Below, piece by piece: positions 7,730 through 16,775 of a DNA stretch of 64,000 nt (the stretch's first letter is position 1; each line of letters begins with the position of its first letter). Source of the stretch: Dyadobacter beijingensis DSM 21582 (GTDB taxonomy: Bacteria > Bacteroidota > Bacteroidia > Cytophagales > Spirosomataceae); the NCBI RefSeq assembly GCF_000382205.1, contig NZ_KB907791.1, positions 372,001 through 436,000 of the forward strand, read 5' to 3'. The notes under the pieces were generated by a model that did no database searches, was not told where the DNA came from, and saw only the letters and a list, made by a program, of their open reading frames with translations. The position numbers were made by a program, and so were the translations under genes.

Positions 7730-10240
7730 ATGTCAAAAGAATTAGAATCTCATACTATCTCCGGTTTTGTCAAAGTACAGGGAGCCAAAGAGAATAATCT
7801 GAAAAATGTGGATCTGGAAATTCCCAGAGGTGCGCTAGTCGTATTTACCGGCGTCTCGGGTTCTGGTAAATCATCACTTGCGTTCGGGACATTGTATGCC
7901 GAAGCGCAGCGTCGTTACCTGGAATCGGTTTCTCCATACGCGAGGCGGCTTTTTAATCAGATGTCCATTCCGCAGGTCGACAGCATCGACGGTCTTCCTC
8001 CTGCTGTCGCTTTGCAGCAGCAGCGGGGGGCGACCAGCACACGTTCTTCGGTAGGCAGCGTCACAACTATTTCCAACCTGATCAGGATGCTCTATTCGAG
8101 GGCGGGAGATTATCCTCCGGGTCAATCCATTGTATATGCGGAATCGTTTTCACCCAACACGCCGGAAGGCGCCTGTCCGGAATGCCACGGGCTGGGGGTC
8201 GTTTATGAAGTGACCGAGCATTCGATGGTGCCCGATGACTCGCTTTCGATCCGGGAAAAAGCCATTGCAGCCTGGCCCACAGCCTGGCAGGGGCAGAATT
8301 TGAGGGAAATACTGATGACGCTTGGCTACAATGTGGACATTCCCTGGCGCGATCTGCCCAAGAAAGACAGGGACTGGATCTTGTTTACCGAAGAGCAGCC
8401 GGTGGTCCCGGTTTATTCCGGACTTAATGCGGAACAAGTTCAGCGAGCCCTGGCGCGAAAAATGGAACCCAGCTACATGGGCACCTTTGCCGGGGCCAAA
8501 CGGTACGTAATGCAGACATTTGCCAATTCACACAGCCAAGCAATGAAAAAGCGCGTGTCCAAATTCATGCTGAGCGCGCCGTGCCCCGTCTGCCATGGAA
8601 AGCGCCTGCGTCCTGAACCTTTATCCGTAAAATTTGCAGAGATGGATATTGCGGAATTATATCAGCTAAATATTCAGCGTTTACATGAAATCATATCCTC
8701 ATCCCTAAACTCAAAAAATGATCGCTTAAACAATGAACATCCTGAAAAGGCATTGGTACTTCAACGCATAGGTCATGACCTTTTATCCCGCCTGGATGTA
8801 CTGATCGATCTCGGGCTTGGATATCTGACCCTTGAAAGAAGCACGCCCACGCTGTCGCCGGGAGAATTGCAGCGCCTGCGGCTGGGGACGCAGATACATT
8901 CTAATCTGTTTGGTGTGGTATATGTACTCGACGAGCCATCGGCAGGTCTTCATCCTGCGGACACGCAGTCCTTGCTCCGGGCGCTGGACCGGTTGAAAGC
9001 AGCCGGGAACTCGCTTTTTGTCGTCGAGCATGAAATCGAAATCATCCGCCATGCCGACTGGGTGGTCGATGTCGGGCCAGGCGCGGGCGAAAAGGGTGGT
9101 GAAATACTTTATAGCGGCCCATTGCTGGGATTGGAAAAAATGGACAGGTCCGTGACAAGGCGCTATTTGTTTAATGTAGATCAAAGCCAGAAAGCTGCAA
9201 GAGAGGCGAAAGGGTGGCTGCGGCTCAGGGACGTAAGCCGGAATAATTTAAAGCATGTCGATGCCGACTTTCCATTGGGTGTATTGACCAGCGTCACCGG
9301 CATATCCGGCTCGGGAAAGAGCAGCTTGGTGAGTCAGGCGCTTGTAGAGCTGGTTTTGGAAAAATTAGGACAGCAAATTCCGGTAATTGAAGATCGGGAG
9401 GATATCTTACTTCAAGAGGACGGTATAAAAACGACCAGCGGGTACATTTCCGAAGGTGCAAATCAAATCCGCAGGCTGATACCGGTAGACCAGAAACCCA
9501 TCGGCCGCACGCCGCGTTCGAATCTGGCGACCTACACAGGCCTGTTCGACCATGTCCGGAAATTATTTGCCAGTACCAAAATGGCAAAGAGCCGAAAATA
9601 CGACGCAGGCCGTTTTTCCTTTAATGTGGCAAAAGGACGCTGCCAGAACTGTGAAGGCGAAGGCTTTGTGATGGTCGAACTTTTGTTTCTTCCCAGTGTT
9701 TACACGCCCTGCCCGGTATGTCACGGGAGTCGCTACAATGAGAAAACGCTGGAAGTTACCTACCATGACAAAAACATTGCCGAGGTACTTGCGATGAATG
9801 TGGATGAGGCATTTGAGTTTTTTGAGTCTGAACCCCAAATCAGCCGGGCGCTGGATGTGGTCCGTCAGGTGGGTTTGGGATACTTGCGTCTGGGTCAACC
9901 GGCTACCGAGCTTTCGGGCGGTGAGGCGCAGCGGATAAAGCTGGCTACCGAGCTGCAACGGGCCCAGCATGGCAATACGTTATACATTTTGGATGAGCCT
10001 ACAACAGGACTGCATCCATCCGATGTGGACAATTTATTGGTCCAGCTCAATAAACTGGTCGATCAGGGCAATACCGTCATTGTCATCGAACACGACATGC
10101 ACGTTGTCGCAAACAGCGACTGGGTGATCGATGTCGGGCCGGGTGCTGGGGATAAGGGCGGTAAAATCGTTGTTTGCGGTACCGCGGCAGCTGTTGCCGC
10201 TGAACCGGCGAGTAAAACGGGCAAATATCTGGCTGTTTGA
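7730..10240 (+). CDS. UvrA-like excinuclease ABC subunit A paralogue (class II)
   Basis: 836-residue twin-ATPase of the UvrA family, starting at the ATG at 7730 (MSKELESHTI), since the longer frame runs through the hsp20 terminator. Walker A motifs GVSGSGKSS (near 40) and GISGSGKSS (second half) are present. Zinc-binding pairs appear as CPECHG, CPVCHG, CQNCEG and CPVCHG. The first ABC signature is LSPGELQRL, the second LSGGEAQRI. The protein is about 100 residues shorter than canonical UvrA (about 940), consistent with UvrA2-type proteins that lack the UvrB-interaction region. These are linked to DNA damage or drug tolerance rather than core repair; that role is inferred. Confidence 0.9.
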   Translation: MSKELESHTISGFVKVQGAKENNLKNVDLEIPRGALVVFTGVSGSGKSSLAFGTLYAEAQRRYLESVSPYARRLFNQMSIPQVDSIDGLPPAVALQQQRGATSTRSSVGSVTTISNLIRMLYSRAGDYPPGQSIVYAESFSPNTPEGACPECHGLGVVYEVTEHSMVPDDSLSIREKAIAAWPTAWQGQNLREILMTLGYNVDIPWRDLPKKDRDWILFTEEQPVVPVYSGLNAEQVQRALARKMEPSYMGTFAGAKRYVMQTFANSHSQAMKKRVSKFMLSAPCPVCHGKRLRPEPLSVKFAEMDIAELYQLNIQRLHEIISSSLNSKNDRLNNEHPEKALVLQRIGHDLLSRLDVLIDLGLGYLTLERSTPTLSPGELQRLRLGTQIHSNLFGVVYVLDEPSAGLHPADTQSLLRALDRLKAAGNSLFVVEHEIEIIRHADWVVDVGPGAGEKGGEILYSGPLLGLEKMDRSVTRRYLFNVDQSQKAAREAKGWLRLRDVSRNNLKHVDADFPLGVLTSVTGISGSGKSSLVSQALVELVLEKLGQQIPVIEDREDILLQEDGIKTTSGYISEGANQIRRLIPVDQKPIGRTPRSNLATYTGLFDHVRKLFASTKMAKSRKYDAGRFSFNVAKGRCQNCEGEGFVMVELLFLPSVYTPCPVCHGSRYNEKTLEVTYHDKNIAEVLAMNVDEAFEFFESEPQISRALDVVRQVGLGYLRLGQPATELSGGEAQRIKLATELQRAQHGNTLYILDEPTTGLHPSDVDNLLVQLNKLVDQGNTVIVIEHDMHVVANSDWVIDVGPGAGDKGGKIVVCGTAAAVAAEPASKTGKYLAV

Positions 10241-10382
10241 GCCGGAATATCAATGACTGTCCCGAGGATGCGGTGTGTTCTCATACATGACTTTCCACTA
10301 CAACAATACGACTTTTGGCTACATCTGTTTTCTTAATGTTACCCACTTTTGTATTAACAAAAAACATGAGAAACAGACGCAA

Positions 10383-11297
10383 ATGAAAAATTGGACGACA
10401 GCTGACATTCCACAGACAAATAGTGGTTTAGCTATCATTACGGGCAGCACGGAAGGCATCGGATATGAAGACGCACTGGCACTAGCGTCAGCAGGGTGGA
10501 ATGTCACATTAACGGGACGCAATCCTAAGAAAGGCGCGGAGTCTACCGCCAGGATTAAACAGGTTAATCCCATAGCAAAAGTGAGTTTCGAGCAAATAGA
10601 CCTGGCGGATCTTTCATCAATCAAATCATTTGCTTCGAGAATGATTTCAAAAGGGCGAGCGATTGATCTTCTTATTAACAACGCTGGCGTTATGACGCCG
10701 CCAAAGCGGCTTGAAACTGTCGATGGCTTTGAGCTACAATTCGGCACAAACCACATTGGTCACTTTGCATTGACCGCACAACTTCTCCCATTACTACGCA
10801 AATCGCGGGAAGGGCGCGTAGTGACCGTTTCGAGTGTAGCAAATCGGGAGGGAGCAATCAATTTTGACGACCTTCAATCGAAATCTGCGTATGCGCCCGG
10901 GAAAGCGTACAGTCAGTCCAAATTGGCGAACCTGATGTTTGCCATCGAACTTCAACGGCAAAGCGAAAAGCATGGTTGGGGCATTACGAGCATCGCCGCC
11001 CATCCGGGTGTTTCCCGAACCAATCTGCTGATCACAGGCGCTGGGCGCTGGAGTGTTGCAGGAATGGCGCGGACTTTTCTTCCATTCTTGTTCCAGCCAT
11101 CCGCACAGGGAGCCTTGCCAACATTGTATGCGGCTACATCTCCGGACGCCAGGGGAGGCGCATATTATGGACCAGACAGATTGATGGAGACCCGGGGATT
11201 TCCAGCTGTCTCGAAAATACCAGCACAAGCAGAGAATGCAGATGACTCTTTAAAATTATGGGAGATATCCAAAGCGTTAGCCAAAGTTGAATTTTAA
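10383..11297 (+). CDS. SDR family oxidoreductase (retinol/protochlorophyllide-reductase-like)
   Basis: 304-residue extended-type SDR starting at ATG 10383 (MKNWTTADIP). Motifs: TGSTEGIG, a Thr-Gly-Arg (TGRNP) after strand 2 that favours NADPH, NNAGVM, catalytic region TVSSVAN, and YSQSKLAN. The layout matches the WW-oxidoreductase/retinol-dehydrogenase-like branch. It is followed after 12 bp by a small lipoprotein gene and then an AraC regulator, so all three may be one unit. Substrate unknown. Confidence 0.88.
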   Translation: MKNWTTADIPQTNSGLAIITGSTEGIGYEDALALASAGWNVTLTGRNPKKGAESTARIKQVNPIAKVSFEQIDLADLSSIKSFASRMISKGRAIDLLINNAGVMTPPKRLETVDGFELQFGTNHIGHFALTAQLLPLLRKSREGRVVTVSSVANREGAINFDDLQSKSAYAPGKAYSQSKLANLMFAIELQRQSEKHGWGITSIAAHPGVSRTNLLITGAGRWSVAGMARTFLPFLFQPSAQGALPTLYAATSPDARGGAYYGPDRLMETRGFPAVSKIPAQAENADDSLKLWEISKALAKVEF

Positions 11298-11309
11298 TAA
11301 AAGAACACT

Positions 11310-11672
11310 ATGAAACTTATAAGTTCTATCTTAATTGTCCCGATAATGATCTTATCCTGCAATCCTCCCAAAACGGTATACATCAGCAACAAAACAGACA
11401 GCCCGCTCAGTTTGCTGGTCGACAGCTCCTATCAAAGTGCACACCCTGTTGATTTCAAAGACTCAATAAACGGGTTGCGGGTTGAGAAGAAAAAAGTGTT
11501 AGATTTTGGCGAGGGTAAATGGACAAAAGAAGACAAGAAAAGTCTTGAGGAATTGATCAAACACACACGGATTATCAGAGACGGAAGCGCCACTGCCGTT
11601 GAAATGCCTGCTAAAACGGAAGTGTCGCTGATCAGTTTCAACGTGGAAGAACTTTGGCTCAACATTAAATAA
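11310..11672 (+). CDS. Small hypothetical lipoprotein
   Basis: 120 residues. The N-terminus is a lipoprotein signal with lipobox ILSC (MKLISSILIVPIMILSCNPP), so the mature protein should be anchored in the inner or outer membrane. The rest is hydrophilic with alternating beta-like segments and no motif I recognise. It sits 12 bp after the SDR gene and 25 bp before an AraC gene. Probably genuine, function unknown. Confidence 0.7.
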   Translation: MKLISSILIVPIMILSCNPPKTVYISNKTDSPLSLLVDSSYQSAHPVDFKDSINGLRVEKKKVLDFGEGKWTKEDKKSLEELIKHTRIIRDGSATAVEMPAKTEVSLISFNVEELWLNIK

Positions 11673-11697
11673 GCTTTAAAAATCTAATAATGCCCTG

Positions 11698-12606
11698 ATG
11701 AAAAATTCCGAACCATACAGATTACGGTCCATTTCGGAGCTGCACCGTATTGCAGGAATCGCAAAACCGCATCACCCGCTGATCAGTATTTTAAATCTGG
11801 AAGGTCTGACCAATAATACGGACATTACTTCGGTCATATTTGATTTTTATGTAGTCTCGATGAAACGCGGCTGCGATAAACTTTTCTACGGGCAGCAGAA
11901 ATATGATTTTGACGAAGGTGTGATGGCTTTTCTGGCTCCGGGTCAAATACTGCGGGGCGAAGAGAATGGTATGCCGCACAACCTGCGTGGCTGGATGCTG
12001 TTTATCCATCCCGACTTTCTATGGAACACATCGCTCGCAAAAAAGATCAAGCAGTATGAATACTTTGGATATTCAACAAATGAAGCATTGTTCCTTTCTG
12101 ACAAGGAAGAGTCCGTCATCAATTCCATTGTCGACAATATCCAAAACGAGTACAGTTCCAATATTGACAAGTTTAGTCAGGACGTAATTGTGGCACAGTT
12201 GGAAGTATTATTCACCTACGCCCAGCGATTTTACGAACGCCAGTTCATCACCCGGAAGATTACGAATAGCAAAATTTTAAACCGTGTGGAAGAGGTGCTG
12301 GCTGATTACTTTAACAATGAAGATTTATTGTCAGAAGGGCTGCCAACCGTCCAGTATGTGGCCAGTGAGCTAAATATATCTGTTAAATATCTGGGCAGCC
12401 TGTTAAAACAACTAACAGGCCAATCCACCCAGCAGCACATTCATGAAAAACTGATTGATAAAGCGAAGGAGAAGCTGTCGACTACCAGTCTTTCAATAAG
12501 CGAGATTGCTTACGAACTTGGCTTTGAACATTCGCAGTCATTTAGTAAGCTTTTCAAAACAAAAACCTCACAATCTCCTTTGGAATTCAGGGCTTCGTTC
12601 AATTGA
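11698..12606 (+). CDS. AraC family transcriptional regulator
   Basis: 302 residues: an N-terminal cupin-like sensing region (1-180) with FYVVSMKRG and FLAPGQ, then a C-terminal double helix-turn-helix (about 200-302) ending with ISEIAYELGFEHSQSFSKLFK and the usual SPLEFR tail. Sited directly after the SDR and lipoprotein genes, which it probably controls. A fragment almost identical to its second HTH occurs at 14491-14570. Confidence 0.92.
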   Translation: MKNSEPYRLRSISELHRIAGIAKPHHPLISILNLEGLTNNTDITSVIFDFYVVSMKRGCDKLFYGQQKYDFDEGVMAFLAPGQILRGEENGMPHNLRGWMLFIHPDFLWNTSLAKKIKQYEYFGYSTNEALFLSDKEESVINSIVDNIQNEYSSNIDKFSQDVIVAQLEVLFTYAQRFYERQFITRKITNSKILNRVEEVLADYFNNEDLLSEGLPTVQYVASELNISVKYLGSLLKQLTGQSTQQHIHEKLIDKAKEKLSTTSLSISEIAYELGFEHSQSFSKLFKTKTSQSPLEFRASFN

Positions 12607-12639
12607 TGAATTGATTGTCGTCACATCAGATTTGGACCG

Positions 12640-12800
12640 CTAAGACGAGATTCACAGAGGCGCAGCGGGGTGGTCCGTGCCATCGTTTCGATCCTCAAAC
12701 AGCAGGAAGCGGGCATTCCGATCAAGGAGATTTGCTGGCAGCATGGCATTTTCGAAGCCACTTTTTACCCGTGCGGGATGCACCGGGCAAAACCCGGCGG
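12640..12800 (+). pseudogene. IS3-family transposase OrfA remnant
   Basis: Frame-broken remnant of an IS3 OrfA: RFTEAQ in one frame, then VSILKQQEAGIPIKEICWQHG and ATFY in another. This matches the standard IS3 OrfA N-terminus (helix-turn-helix). The downstream portion, OrfB and both terminal inverted repeats are absent, so the element is dead. It follows the AraC gene stop and precedes a truncated Tat-signal frame. Confidence 0.75.
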
Positions 12801-12913
12801 CTTTTCGGAAATCTTTGGCCAAAAAGTAAACTCCGTCCAAACGAGTTATTTTTATTCTATTTTTTAGGTAATGGGTTTGATAGTATTGCATTGTCAACCA
12901 CATTATTTCAAAA

Positions 12914-13156
12914 ATGGAAAACGAAACACTGATTTCGAGAAGAACATGGCTCGGTGCAACATCGATGGCGGCCACAACAGGGTTAACCGGGCTTTACGGT
13001 ACCACTGCTAGCAGCGCACCGGTAAAAACACCGCCCTTGTCGGCAGAAGAGCTAGCGAAAATCCTTGATTTCTGCTGCGCAGCCAGCTGGAAAGGCTTCC
13101 GTGCCGCTTTGGATGTCCTTGGTAAAACGCCTCATGGATCGTATTCCAACCACTGA
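12914..13156 (+). CDS. Tat-signal-bearing short protein, probably truncated
   Basis: 80 residues. Begins with a twin-arginine signal (SRRTWLGATSMAATTGL), then a short segment PPLSAEELAKILDFC and no further domain before the stop. Tat substrates normally carry a folded cofactor enzyme, so a mature region of about 50 residues is too short; the gene is probably cut off next to the IS3 remnant. Parent family not recognised. Confidence 0.45.
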   Translation: MENETLISRRTWLGATSMAATTGLTGLYGTTASSAPVKTPPLSAEELAKILDFCCAASWKGFRAALDVLGKTPHGSYSNH

Positions 13157-13194
13157 CAATGAAATGGATAGTGTGCGCAAAATGAAAAGCATAT

Positions 13195-14382
13195 ATGGAA
13201 ACCCTGACACCCCCTAAAACAGCACGGTACAGCTTAATGGAGCTGACAAAATATTTTCTCAGACTTGGTACACTTGGCTTTGGTGGGCCGGTAGCACTCA
13301 TTGGCTACATGCACCGTGATCTGGTGGAAGAGCGGAAATGGATTTCCGAGGACGAATATCGCGAGGGGTTGGCGCTGGCGCAACTTGCCCCAGGCCCGCT
13401 TGCCGCGCAGCTGGGTATTTATCTGGGCTATGTGCACTATGGAGTTTGGGGAGCTACGCTTACCGGTCTGGCATTTGTGCTTCCTTCCTTTATAATGGTT
13501 GTTCTGCTGGGGATGGCGTATAAGCTGTATGGCGGACTGGCATGGATGCAGTCGGTCTTTTACGGGGTCGGCTCGGCTGTAATCGGTATTATCACGCTGA
13601 GCTGCTACAAGCTCACCGTCAAGTCAGTAAGCAAACTGGAAACACAAGCCATTAAAAGCCGGTGGCTCTTATGGCTATTCTTCATTGTCATGGCCGTTGT
13701 GACTGCTATAACCCAGCGGGAAGAAGTATGGTTATTCATTATCCTCGGGCTTGTTTATATGATCATCAAAGCGCCGCCCAGATGGATTAAAAAGCCCACG
13801 GCTTCACTGTCTGTCGTTTTAGTGGCTGCAACAGGTTTCTGGGACTTTGATGCGGCCAAGCTCTGGCAGCTTGGGGTGTTCTTTACAGAGGCCGGTGCAT
13901 TTGTCTTCGGTAGTGGGCTGGCGATTATCCCGTTCTTACAAGCCGGTGTTGTTGGTGAAATGGGTTGGCTCAACGAGCAGCAATTTTTGGATTCAGTCGC
14001 TGTGGCCATGATCACACCCGGACCCGTGGTGATTACCGTTGGATTTATTGGCTTTCTGGTGTCTGGCTTCGCAGGTGCGAGCGTAGCAGCGCTCGGTGTA
14101 TTCTTACCATGCTTCGTTTTCACAGTACTTCCTGCACCCTATTTCAAGAAAATATCAAAGAATGAAAGTATCAAAGCATTCGTGGATGGCATTACCGCGG
14201 CCGTTGTAGGTGCGTTGGTCGGCTCGGTATTTGTCATCGCTACCCGCTCGATAGTAGACATTACATCTGCCCTTATTGCATTAGCATCGATTCTAGGCTT
14301 GATTTATATCAAGAAGTTACAAGAGCCTTACATTATCCTGGCAGCGGCCATCAGCGGTTATTTCCTTAAAACTTATCTGTGA
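13195..14382 (+). CDS. chrA: Chromate transporter, ChrA family (two CHR domains)
   Basis: 395-residue integral membrane protein. Two homologous CHR halves are visible: LGTLGFGGPVALIGYM and LAQLAPGPLAAQLG in the first, FVFGSGLAIIPFL and AMITPGPVVITVGFIG in the second, with about ten hydrophobic spans. ChrA proteins export chromate, probably by sulfate or proton exchange. Length is typical for the long bidomain type. No chromate regulator lies adjacent. Function in chromate resistance is inferred from the family. Confidence 0.92.
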   Translation: METLTPPKTARYSLMELTKYFLRLGTLGFGGPVALIGYMHRDLVEERKWISEDEYREGLALAQLAPGPLAAQLGIYLGYVHYGVWGATLTGLAFVLPSFIMVVLLGMAYKLYGGLAWMQSVFYGVGSAVIGIITLSCYKLTVKSVSKLETQAIKSRWLLWLFFIVMAVVTAITQREEVWLFIILGLVYMIIKAPPRWIKKPTASLSVVLVAATGFWDFDAAKLWQLGVFFTEAGAFVFGSGLAIIPFLQAGVVGEMGWLNEQQFLDSVAVAMITPGPVVITVGFIGFLVSGFAGASVAALGVFLPCFVFTVLPAPYFKKISKNESIKAFVDGITAAVVGALVGSVFVIATRSIVDITSALIALASILGLIYIKKLQEPYIILAAAISGYFLKTYL

Positions 14383-14490
14383 CAGCGTATTTCTCATGAT
14401 TCAAAAGTATTTAGTGATATTCACTTTACGTCGGGCTATGCTTACGCAAGAAGCTACCCGGCTGGCAGAATGCCCCGCAGTAAATTCACG

Positions 14491-14570
14491 AAAAATTAGA
14501 AAGCAAAGGAACGGCTGACGACGACGCAGCTCAGTATTTCCGAAATTGCCTATGAGCTCGGATTTGAACA
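14491..14570 (+). pseudogene. AraC second helix-turn-helix fragment
   Basis: In-frame fragment, after a TAG, reading KAKERLTTTQLSISEIAYELG. It is nearly the same as residues of the AraC gene at 11698-12606 (KAKEKLSTTSLSISEIAYELG). No upstream or downstream AraC sequence is left. Relic of a duplicated or second regulator. Confidence 0.7.
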
Positions 14571-14589
14571 ACAGCTTGGTGTTATCTGG

Positions 14590-14781
14590 TGAGAAAGACA
14601 GGCCATACTGGCAAGGCTTTGCAGGCTGATCTGCCTGGAACTGGGCGGGCATCCGGTGCTGGACGATATTTTTGGTTTCCACCGCCGGCGCTGGTTCCAG
14701 GGACTTCCACTTCACGGTAGGGACGCCAAAGACATTATGTGGCTCCTCCCGGATGGCATTCAGATACGCGATGAGCAGTGA
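14590..14781 (+). pseudogene. Glycogen debranching enzyme (GlgX-type) fragment
   Basis: Reading frame ending at the TGA 14779-14781 gives HPVL, then FHRRRWFQGLPLHG, KDIMWLLPDG and IRDEQ. This matches the debranching-enzyme stretch that follows the catalytic domain in GlgX/isoamylase family proteins (FRRRxFFQGRP...KDIAWxxPDG). Only about 60 codons remain and they lie between a lost AraC and the next regulator. Non-functional relic. Confidence 0.6.
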
Positions 14782-14790
14782 GTTTCAACC

Positions 14791-15630
14791 CTAAAAGTTT
14801 GCCCGAAAACCTGATGGGGATTCACCCGTTTTCGTCTGAAACAGCCTACTGAAATATGCAGGGTCACTATACCCCAGTTCGTAAGCAATCTCTTTTGCTG
14901 TTAGCGAAGTATGGACTAACAGGCGTTTCGCTTCCAGGATAATTCGATTTTTAATCACCTCGTTAGGCTGTGGTAGCCGTAATCGGTTGAACTTATGCGT
15001 GATCGTTTTGGGCGCCATGCAAAGAAAATCGGCGTAATCTGCGACGGTGTGTTTGGATTTATAATGCTCCTCTACCAACCTGGTGAATTTGCGAAAAAAT
15101 TCCAGATCGCTTTGCTGGTCAGTCACATCATGGGTCAAATGCTGACGTTTCCAGGAGCGCGTCGCGCGGATGAGGAGTTGTTTAAGGTAAGTCCGCATCA
15201 TTTCTTCCAGCGAGCTGTCATTCAACTGAAATTCCCCGATCATCTCCTTAAACAGGCCTCCGAGAAAAGCGATTTCGTTTTCCAAGAGCTCCACTTTGGG
15301 CATGTTCCTGATGTTGTTGAACAATAAACCATCGCAGGCAACTTCCTGATCGTGAATTTGAATACAGTAAAAATCGCGGTTGTAAAAAATGAAGTAACCG
15401 CTTTTCTCACCAGCGATTTCCAGTTCAAGATATTGATTGGGGCTGATAAAAAACAATGTAGGCTGCTGGGTATCGTAACACGCAAAATCAACCCTGAGCT
15501 TGTAGCCAGCGGGCAGATAGAGAATCTTGATGTATTCTTTATAGGCTGGCCCGTTGATGATCTCCGTTTGCTCCTTGCTTACTTGCAATAGTCCCAGCGT
15601 TTTTAAATTGTTATTGAAAACAGTACTCAT
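14791..15630 (-). CDS. AraC family regulator (cassette A)
   Basis: 279 residues. N-terminal sensor with FFISPNQYLELE, SGYFIFYNRDFYC and ACDGLLFNNIRNMPK; C-terminal double HTH with AKEIAYELGYSDPAYFSRLF and GESPSGFR. Closely paralogous to the AraC at 43886-44773 across its whole length. It lies at the downstream end of the leftward cassette, 92 bp after the alpha/beta hydrolase gene and separated from it by a perfect hairpin, so it may have its own promoter. Confidence 0.93.
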   Translation of the reverse strand: MSTVFNNNLKTLGLLQVSKEQTEIINGPAYKEYIKILYLPAGYKLRVDFACYDTQQPTLFFISPNQYLELEIAGEKSGYFIFYNRDFYCIQIHDQEVACDGLLFNNIRNMPKVELLENEIAFLGGLFKEMIGEFQLNDSSLEEMMRTYLKQLLIRATRSWKRQHLTHDVTDQQSDLEFFRKFTRLVEEHYKSKHTVADYADFLCMAPKTITHKFNRLRLPQPNEVIKNRIILEAKRLLVHTSLTAKEIAYELGYSDPAYFSRLFQTKTGESPSGFRANF

Positions 15631-15680
15631 GGCTATATACGCTTGTGAATGAAGAGTTTCTTTTTCAAATTAGACCGAAA

Positions 15681-15710
15681 GCCAGTGAAGCAATGATTTG
15701 CTTCACTGGC
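15681..15710 (-). terminator. Perfect hairpin between hydrolase and AraC genes
   Basis: 12-bp perfect inverted repeat GCCAGTGAAGCA (15681-15692), loop ATGATT, TGCTTCACTGGC (15699-15710). It is placed just downstream of the hydrolase stop in the leftward direction. A T-stretch follows on the plus side, a weaker one on the minus side. Likely terminator or attenuator. Confidence 0.6.
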
Positions 15711-15722
15711 GTCATCTTTTAG

Positions 15723-16628
15723 TTAGTTTCGTGCAAACTTTTCCAGCTCGGAGTTGAATTTATCCATTTCTTCCAAAAATAATCCGTGTCCGCCTTTCTC
15801 AAATTTTACGATGTAAGATCCTTTAATGGCTTTGTTAAGCTGCTCAGCCTGAGCATAGTCACACAATTTGTCATTTACACCGTGGAATATTGCAACCGGC
15901 ATCTTGATTTTTCCAAGCACAGGGCGTAAGTCCAGGTCGCCCAATGCGCTGATAGCCTGAGTAGTAGCGTATGGCGATGCATTCAGGTTGATGCTTTCCA
16001 GCCATTTGATTGATTCCGGTGAAAGTCCGCCTTCCTGGCCTTCAAATGCTTTTCCGAATCCTGCTACCAATTGCTCCCGGTTTGTTTTGGTCTGTTTGAT
16101 CAGATCGATAGCACCTTGCTCAGTGATCCCGTAAGGATGGCCTTCGCGTTGTTTCCATGATGGACCGGTTGCACCGAATACGGCTAACTTTTTGATATGT
16201 GCCCCATTGTATTTGGTTATAAAGTGCAATGTTACCGCGCTCCCCATTGAAAATCCGCCTAATGTTGCGTTCTCGATTTTCAGTTTTTCCAAAACCACCT
16301 TGATGTCGTCAGAGAAAGTATCGAAGTCGTATTTCCCATAAGGTCTGTCCGATTTTCCGAAACCGCGGAGGGAAATGCCGATGACCCTGAACCCTTTTTC
16401 AACCAGATACTGGTATTGATATTCATACATCTCGTTGTTCAGCGGCCATCCGTGAATGAGTACAACGGGCTGGCCTTGGCCCAGGTCGATCACGTGCAGT
16501 TTTACATTTTTCTCCACTTCAATGTATTCCTCTCTTCCGAAGGCTGCGGGCTTGCGTGTTTGTGCAAATAGAGATTGGCTTTGGATAAAAGTGAAAAGGA
16601 ATGCGATAGTCAAGGCAATAGTTTTCAT
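15723..16628 (-). CDS. Exported alpha/beta hydrolase (haloperoxidase-like)
   Basis: 301 residues from ATG 16628, chosen because it gives a clean signal peptide (MKTIALTIAFLFTF, cut near FAQ, residue 23). Fold features: HGWPLNN (59-65, oxyanion), nucleophile elbow GGFSMGS with S127, Asp D253 in HGVNDKLC, His H281 in GGHGLF. Resembles non-heme chloroperoxidase/arylesterase-type hydrolases but is secreted to the periplasm. Part of cassette A, downstream of the HExxH protein; cassette B has no counterpart. Confidence 0.9.
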   Translation of the reverse strand: MKTIALTIAFLFTFIQSQSLFAQTRKPAAFGREEYIEVEKNVKLHVIDLGQGQPVVLIHGWPLNNEMYEYQYQYLVEKGFRVIGISLRGFGKSDRPYGKYDFDTFSDDIKVVLEKLKIENATLGGFSMGSAVTLHFITKYNGAHIKKLAVFGATGPSWKQREGHPYGITEQGAIDLIKQTKTNREQLVAGFGKAFEGQEGGLSPESIKWLESINLNASPYATTQAISALGDLDLRPVLGKIKMPVAIFHGVNDKLCDYAQAEQLNKAIKGSYIVKFEKGGHGLFLEEMDKFNSELEKFARN

Positions 16629-16775
16629 CTGAGTGGTAAGTTTGAGTTTTTGAGTTAATTTGCTAACCATTAGTAGATTGTCGTTGTGTTTTGACATTAC
16701 AAAGGTGGCAGGTTGAACCGCGCAGAAGAATGGATAAAAGTCCAAGCTGCTTGTACATTTTTCCCGTAGAGGAAG

